This document shows, piece by piece, positions 51,915 to 56,413 of a stretch of 56,413 bases of DNA. Numbering within the stretch: position 1 is the stretch's first letter; every line of letters starts with the position of its first letter. This DNA is from Acidobacteriota bacterium (GTDB taxonomy: Bacteria; Acidobacteriota; Vicinamibacteria; Vicinamibacterales; 2-12-FULL-66-21): positions 3,034 through 59,446 of the forward strand of contig QHWT01000100.1 of assembly GCA_003222675.1 (NCBI GenBank), read 5' to 3'. The notes under the pieces are model-generated. The model had not been told where the DNA came from. It saw only the letters and a list, made by a program, of their open reading frames with translations, and made no database searches. Made by a program: the position numbers and the translations under genes.

Positions 51915-54362
51915 TCAGTCTGTTCTCAGCGCGATGAGCGGATCGATTCGTGTAGCGCGGCGCGCGGGAATATAGCTGGCGAGCAGCGCGATCGTGCCGA
52001 GCGCGGCCGACGTCACGATGTACGTCATCGGGTCGTGCGGGTTCACGCCGACGACCAATGCCTTGGCGAACCCAGCCGTCACGTACGCGAGCACGAGGCC
52101 GATGGCAAGGCCGACGCCGACGAGACCGAGCCCGTGGCCCAGCACGAGTCCGAGCACGCTGGAGGGCTGCGCGCCCAGCGCCATGCGCACGCCGATCTCG
52201 CGCGTTCGCTGCGAGACGGAATAGCTCGCGACGCCGTAAAGGCCGATCGATGCGAGGAGCAGCGCCAGCACGCCGAACACCGTCAGCAGGACGACGTTTA
52301 TCTCCTGCGGCTGCAGCGACTGGCTGACCTGTTCTTCGAGCGTACGCACGTTGAACAGCGACAGCGTCGGATCGAGCTGCTGTACTTCGCGCCGAACCGG
52401 CGCCGCGAGCGCCGACGCGTTACCCGCGCCGCGAATGTGCAGGGCCGCTGCCGGCGTATAGTTCTGCGCCAGAGGCTGATAGATGAACGGTTGCGGGTCC
52501 TCGGCGACTCCGTTGTATTTGCTGTCTTTCGCGACGCCGATCACGGTCGTGTAGTCCTGGTCGCCGAAGAACTTGAACCGCTTCCCAAGCGGCTCGTCCT
52601 TCTTCCAGAACTGCTGCGCCATCGTCTGGTTGATCACCACGACTTTCGGCGAGGTCTTGACGTCGCCGCGCGTGAAATCGCGGCCGCGGGTGATCGGAAT
52701 CCCAATCGTCTGGAAGTAGCCGACGCCAACCGTGTTGACCTGGACGAGCACGCGGTCCTTCGTCGTCGTGTCCGCCCCTTCAGGGAAGACACTGCGGAGG
52801 AAGCCGCCGGCGAGCGGCGGATTCTCGGCGATTGCCGCCCCTTTGACGCCGGGCAGCGCAGCCGCGCGCTCGGTGATCTGATCGAAGAACACCTGGCCGC
52901 GCTCCGGCGTGTAGCCCTCGCGTCCAAGATTGAAGTTCATCACCAGCACGCCGTTCGTCTCGAATCCCGGATCGATTTGCTGCGCGTACCGGAGGTCGCG
53001 AAGGAAGAGGCCGGCGGCCACCAGCGCCACGAGCGACGCCGCCACCTGCGCGACGACGAGAATCTGCCGCAGCGCGAAATACGCCATGATGCCGCGGCCG
53101 CCGCCGGCCGACGCTACGAGCTCATTCTTGAGAACCGGGACGACATCCGCCTTCGACGCCTGAATCGCAGGCGCGAGTCCGAAGAGAAGGCCGGTCGCGA
53201 TCGCGAGCACGGCCGTGAACGCGAGCACCCGCGGATCGAGCGACAGTGAATCGTCGATGGGAAAGGGCAGCGGCAGCTTCGCGGCAACGAGCGCGCTGAG
53301 ACACCAGTAGGCGAGGAGCAATCCCGCGCCACCGCCCGCGAGCGACAGCAACACACTTTCGGTCAGGAGCTGGCGGATCAGGCGTGTGCGATTGGCACCG
53401 AGCGCGATCCGGATCGCCACCTCCCGGCGGCGCTTCGACGCGCGCGCGAGCAGCAGGTTGGCAATGTTCGCGCACGCGATCAACAGCACGATCGCCACGA
53501 CGATCATCAGGATCGACGAGAGCGTCACGACCACGTTGGGTCCCTGTCCGTTCGGATTCAGACGCGCGTCGAGCAGCGGCACCGCCGTGGCGCTGCGTCC
53601 CTTGTTGTCCACCGGGAACGCCTGCTCGAGGTTTCCGAACGTCGTGCGGAGATTGGAGCGCGCCTGCTCCGCGGTCACGCCAGGCTTGAGCCGGCCGATG
53701 GCGAACAGGAACAGGCCGCGCCGCGTGTCGTACCAGTCGAACCCTGGCTGGACGACCGGATGCATCGATATGGGCACCCACAACGATGGTCCGCCGCCGA
53801 GGAGCGTGCCCGAGAAATTGCGCGGCGCGATTCCGACCACGGTGAACGGCGTGCGGTTGAGCGTGAGCGTCTTGCCGACAATGTTGGGATCGGAGCCCAG
53901 GCTGCGTTCCCAGAAGCCAGCGCTCACGACGGCGACGGGTGTCGCGGTCTCTTCTTCCTCGGGCAGAAACCCGCGGCCCTGCGCCGGCTGCGTGCCGAGC
54001 AGCGAGAAGTAATTCGCGGTGACGACCTGCACCGGAATCTGCTCGGACTCCTTGCCGGTGCTGTAGTTCACCTGTGCGAAGGTGAACGCGGCCATGCCGC
54101 TGAAGGCCGAATTCTGCGCGCGCAGATCCTTGAAATTGAGATGGGAGACCGGCAGGTTGCCGGGATTGCGCTGATCCGTCGTCGACACGGCCATCAGCGA
54201 AGAAGCATCCGCAACGGGCAGCGGCCGCAGCAGCACGGCATTCACCAGGCTGAAGATCGCCGTATTGGCGCCAATTCCAAGCGCCAGCGACAACACGGCC
54301 ACGATGGTGAAGCCCGGACTCTTGAGGAGCGTACGCGCCCCGTAGCGGATGTCTTGGAACAT
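51915..54362 (-). CDS. MacB/FtsX-type ABC permease, acidobacterial ADOP-like
   Basis: 815 residues. It starts MFQDIRYGARTLLKSPGFT and SLALGIGANTAIFSLVNAVLLRPLP, the signature of the acidobacterial 'duplicated orphan permease' type. One TM near the N-terminus, a MacB periplasmic core domain (about 45-250), an FtsX domain with three TMs (about 275-400), a second periplasmic domain (about 440-670) and a second FtsX domain (about 690-805) ending RRATRIDPLIALRTD. Not orphan here: ATPase and adaptor genes precede it. Likely exports a peptide, lipoprotein or small molecule. Confidence 0.93.
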   Translation of the reverse strand: MFQDIRYGARTLLKSPGFTIVAVLSLALGIGANTAIFSLVNAVLLRPLPVADASSLMAVSTTDQRNPGNLPVSHLNFKDLRAQNSAFSGMAAFTFAQVNYSTGKESEQIPVQVVTANYFSLLGTQPAQGRGFLPEEEETATPVAVVSAGFWERSLGSDPNIVGKTLTLNRTPFTVVGIAPRNFSGTLLGGGPSLWVPISMHPVVQPGFDWYDTRRGLFLFAIGRLKPGVTAEQARSNLRTTFGNLEQAFPVDNKGRSATAVPLLDARLNPNGQGPNVVVTLSSILMIVVAIVLLIACANIANLLLARASKRRREVAIRIALGANRTRLIRQLLTESVLLSLAGGGAGLLLAYWCLSALVAAKLPLPFPIDDSLSLDPRVLAFTAVLAIATGLLFGLAPAIQASKADVVPVLKNELVASAGGGRGIMAYFALRQILVVAQVAASLVALVAAGLFLRDLRYAQQIDPGFETNGVLVMNFNLGREGYTPERGQVFFDQITERAAALPGVKGAAIAENPPLAGGFLRSVFPEGADTTTKDRVLVQVNTVGVGYFQTIGIPITRGRDFTRGDVKTSPKVVVINQTMAQQFWKKDEPLGKRFKFFGDQDYTTVIGVAKDSKYNGVAEDPQPFIYQPLAQNYTPAAALHIRGAGNASALAAPVRREVQQLDPTLSLFNVRTLEEQVSQSLQPQEINVVLLTVFGVLALLLASIGLYGVASYSVSQRTREIGVRMALGAQPSSVLGLVLGHGLGLVGVGLAIGLVLAYVTAGFAKALVVGVNPHDPMTYIVTSAALGTIALLASYIPARRATRIDPLIALRTD

Positions 54363-54380
54363 ATAGCTTCCAGCCTCCAG

Positions 54381-54548
54381 CCACCAGCTCCCAGCAGATA
54401 CCGACCGGTGGCGACGCCTCCGTCAGCTGGTAGCTGACAGCTGGCAGCTCGCGGCTACATATGGCTTCAAGCCACCAGCTCCCAGCAGATGCCGATCGGT
54501 GGCGACGCCTCCGTCAGCTGGTCGCTGATAGCCGGCAGCTGGCGGCTA
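54381..54548 (+). repeat. 77-bp tandem duplication of AGCTGGCAGC/CAGCTCCCAGCAG words
   Basis: 54381-54457 and 54472-54548 are direct copies with about six mismatches, each carrying CCACCAGCTCCCAGCAG, GGTGGCGACGCCTCCGTC and CAGCTGGTAGCTGACAGC. Each copy can fold, with CAGCTCCCAGC opposite GCTGGTAGCTG. It fills the spacer between ATPase and permease genes. Confidence 0.92.
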
Positions 54549-54549
54549 T

Positions 54550-55293
54550 TTAATGCGCGATGTCGAAGCCGCTCTCTTCGAGTTCCTTCTCGGCGCGCTT
54601 GCTGCCGTCCTCTTCGAGCACGCGGCCGTCGAACAGGTGAATCGAGCGGTCCGCATGACGCGCGTAACGCGGATCGTGCGTCACCATGCAGATCGTCGCC
54701 CCCTCGCGGTGGAGTTCGCGGAGCAGCTCCATGACGGCCTCGCCGTTCTTCGAGTCGAGGTTTCCTGTCGGCTCGTCCGCGAGCAGGATCGACGGGGAAC
54801 CCGCGACGGCGCGGGCGACGGCGACGCGCTGCTGCTGACCGCCCGAGAGCTGGCTCGGAAGGTGCTTCGCGCGGTGCGCCATGCCGACCTTCTCGAGGGC
54901 GGCCATCACGCGTTCCTTGCGCTCGGTCGACTTCATCCCGCGGTAGGTGAGCGGCAGTTCGACATTCTCATACACGTTGAGATCGCCAATCAGATTGAAG
55001 CTCTGGAAGATGAAGCCGATCTCGCGGTTGCGCACGCGCGCGCGCTCGGAGAGCGCCAGCGAGGCGACCTCCTTGCCGTTCAGGATGTACCGCCCCTCCG
55101 TCGGCGAGTCGAGCAGCCCGAGAATCGAGAGCAGCGTCGACTTGCCGCAGCCAGACGGGCCGGCGATCGCGATGTACTCGCCGCTCTTGATCTCGAGGTG
55201 GATGCCCGCAAGGGCGTGCGTCTCGACCTCGTCGGTGAAGAAGACTTTCGTGACGCCGTCGAGGTGAATGAGCGGTTGCGCGGACGTGTTCAT
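54550..55293 (-). CDS. MacB/LolD-type ABC transporter ATP-binding protein
   Basis: 247 residues. Walker [11 protein letters not shown]-loop [23 protein letters not shown] (typical of MacB/LolD), signature [15 protein letters not shown], Walker [15 protein letters not shown]-loop MVTHDPRYA. The C-terminal extension is acidic ([15 protein letters not shown]). It should dimerise and power the large permease encoded downstream. Confidence 0.95.
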   Translation of the reverse strand: MNTSAQPLIHLDGVTKVFFTDEVETHALAGIHLEIKSGEYIAIAGPSGCGKSTLLSILGLLDSPTEGRYILNGKEVASLALSERARVRNREIGFIFQSFNLIGDLNVYENVELPLTYRGMKSTERKERVMAALEKVGMAHRAKHLPSQLSGGQQQRVAVARAVAGSPSILLADEPTGNLDSKNGEAVMELLRELHREGATICMVTHDPRYARHADRSIHLFDGRVLEEDGSKRAEKELEESGFDIAH

Positions 55294-55309
55294 CGTGGCT
55301 CCTCTGAAA

Positions 55310-55381
55310 AAAGCTACCAGCCTTCAGCCCCCAGCCTCCAGCAGCTGCCAGCTGAAAGCTGGCGGCTGGAAGCTGGCAGCT
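55310..55381 (+). repeat. CCAGCCTCCAGCAGCTGCCAGC / GCTGGCGGCTGGAAGCTGGC word repeat
   Basis: The left half (AGCCTTCAGCCCCCAGCCTCC) and right half (AGCTGGCGGCTGGAAGCTGG) are reverse-complement word arrays around CAGCTGCCAGCTG. It separates the adaptor and ATPase genes. Same word as at 30411-30545. Confidence 0.88.
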
Positions 55382-56413
55382 CTATTTCAACTGCACGCGT
55401 TCGAATGAATCGTACTGCGTCATGTCCGACAGAATCACCTGATCGCCGGGCTGCAGCCCTTCGACGACTTCAATCGTGTTGACCGAGGCGCGTCCGAGCT
55501 TCACGTTCGTGCGAATCGCTTCGCCGGTCGGGAGCAGCTTGAAGATGCCGACCGTGCTGTTCTCCTGGCCGAAAGCCGGACGTCCGACGTGGACGATGTT
55601 GATGAGACGTTCGAGCGTGATCGTGCCGTCGACGCTCAAGTCCGGACGTGCGCCGGCGGGCAGCTCGCCATCCATGATCACGTCCACGCCCACCGTTCCG
55701 CCCTGCGACGCCGGGTCCATGCGTGAGACATGTCCCTTGACGATCCCGTTGCGCGTGTCGACCTCGGCGTACTGACCAATGTGAATATCTTTCGTCTGCG
55801 TTTCCGCGATCCGCAGCTCCGCCTTCAGGTTGCTCGGGTTCGCGACGCGCGCGAGGTTGGCGCCCGGGGTCACCTGCTGTCCACGCTCGACCGGCACGAG
55901 CTGCAGGATGCCGGACATGCCCGCCTTCACCTTCAGATCCTCGAGCTGCCGACGGCGGAGGTCCCAGGCGGCCTTGCGCTGGTTCACGTCGGCCTCCTGG
56001 GGCGCCAGCTGCGAGTTGATCCCTTCGCGGGTGATCGTCAGGCGCCTCTCCTCGACGCTCAACCGGTTCTTCAGGTCGTCGGCGAGGCCTCGCTTCTGTT
56101 TCAACTGGAGATCGGAGACGAGACCATCCTTGGCGAGCTGTTCGTTTGCCTCGAGGTCGAGGGCCGCCTGCTTGTACTGCGTTTCGATGTTTGCGGTATT
56201 CGCTTCCTGGCTGAGAAGCGCGCTCTGAAGCTCCGCCTTCTTGTTCGTGAACGCGGCCTGTGCAGACTGGTATCCGAGCTGCGCCTCGCGCACGGCCTGC
56301 TCGAGTTCAGGGTTGCTCAATTCCAGGATCACCGTCTCGGGAGTCACCTGCGCGCCGGGCCGGAGCACGATGCGCTCGACGCGCCCTTGGGTCTGCGCCG
56401 GAATCCAGCGGAT
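55382..56413 (-). CDS. Efflux periplasmic adaptor (MacA/HlyD family), partial
   Basis: The frame is open to the window edge, so the N-terminus (signal or TM) is missing; 343 residues visible. It starts inside the first lipoyl half (WIPAQTQGRVERIVLRPGAQVTPE), then a long helical hairpin (about residues 45-165; EANEQLAKDGLVSDLQLKQ), the second lipoyl half (VKAGMSGILQLVPVERGQQVTPG), a beta-barrel (TQTKDIHIGQYAEVDTRNGIV) and the membrane-proximal domain (VEGLQPGDQVILSDMTQY). First visible gene of the transporter operon. Confidence 0.93.
   Translation of the reverse strand: MRWIPAQTQGRVERIVLRPGAQVTPETVILELSNPELEQAVREAQLGYQSAQAAFTNKKAELQSALLSQEANTANIETQYKQAALDLEANEQLAKDGLVSDLQLKQKRGLADDLKNRLSVEERRLTITREGINSQLAPQEADVNQRKAAWDLRRRQLEDLKVKAGMSGILQLVPVERGQQVTPGANLARVANPSNLKAELRIAETQTKDIHIGQYAEVDTRNGIVKGHVSRMDPASQGGTVGVDVIMDGELPAGARPDLSVDGTITLERLINIVHVGRPAFGQENSTVGIFKLLPTGEAIRTNVKLGRASVNTIEVVEGLQPGDQVILSDMTQYDSFERVQLK

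Overview
This is a GC-rich, gene-dense bacterial chromosome window, most likely from an Acidobacteriota (Vicinamibacteria-like) genome. That placement is an inference. It rests on a VWFA-related acidobacterial-type secreted protein (25666-26610), an acidobacterial-style MacB/FtsX permease of about 815 residues (51915-54362), the two-subunit glyQ/glyS synthetase, Gram-negative outer-membrane logic (Mla transport, a beta-barrel, lipoprotein signals) and the intergenic repeat style.

Layout. 1-1776: end of an ECF sigma factor, a coupled one-TM partner and a secreted proline-rich protein, closed by a strong terminator. 1895-13191: mgtE, recO, glyQ, glyS, ppdK, corA and mutL, all on +. 13210-15622: a promoter, a structured leader (weak c-di-GMP-I resemblance), a membrane-anchored trypsin-like protease and a secreted glucose/sorbosone-dehydrogenase-like protein. 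15612-17755 (-): rarA and a TrmH/SpoU methyltransferase. 18086-21193 (+): greA, a patatin-like membrane protein lacking the nucleophile serine, and a trans-sulfuration PLP enzyme, ended by a perfect 39-bp hairpin facing a DHH phosphoesterase (-). 22839-33037 (+): an outer-membrane barrel protein, the VWA protein, uvrB, mlaE-mlaF-mlaD and three small envelope proteins.

33146-40949 is an integrated element of about 7.7 kb in tRNA-Val(CAC), bounded on the far side by a diverged tRNA 3' half. It carries a tyrosine integrase broken by a frameshift, an excisionase-like HTH protein, a DUF6883/DUF4926-like overlapping pair, a run of small unknown ORFs whose borders resemble integron attC sites (no integron integrase seen), and a zinc-ribbon 'SHLLP' protein.

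40950-48148: citryl-CoA lyase-like protein, upp, a secreted MTA/SAH-deaminase-like amidohydrolase, hpt, and rpiB plus deoC with N-terminal extensions reminiscent of bacterial-microcompartment enzymes, then an MscS channel. 48149-56413 (-): a transcription unit running adaptor, ATPase, permease, sigma-54 response regulator, histidine kinase, tryptophan 2,3-dioxygenase.

The most unusual feature is not a gene. At least 20 spacers, and three coding regions in frame, carry short 'word' repeats (about 6-12 bp, a different word at most loci), often arranged as word array, spacer, reverse-complement word array. They are common on the host side and essentially absent from the tRNA-integrated element. 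The element and this repeat class are the two things most worth following up.
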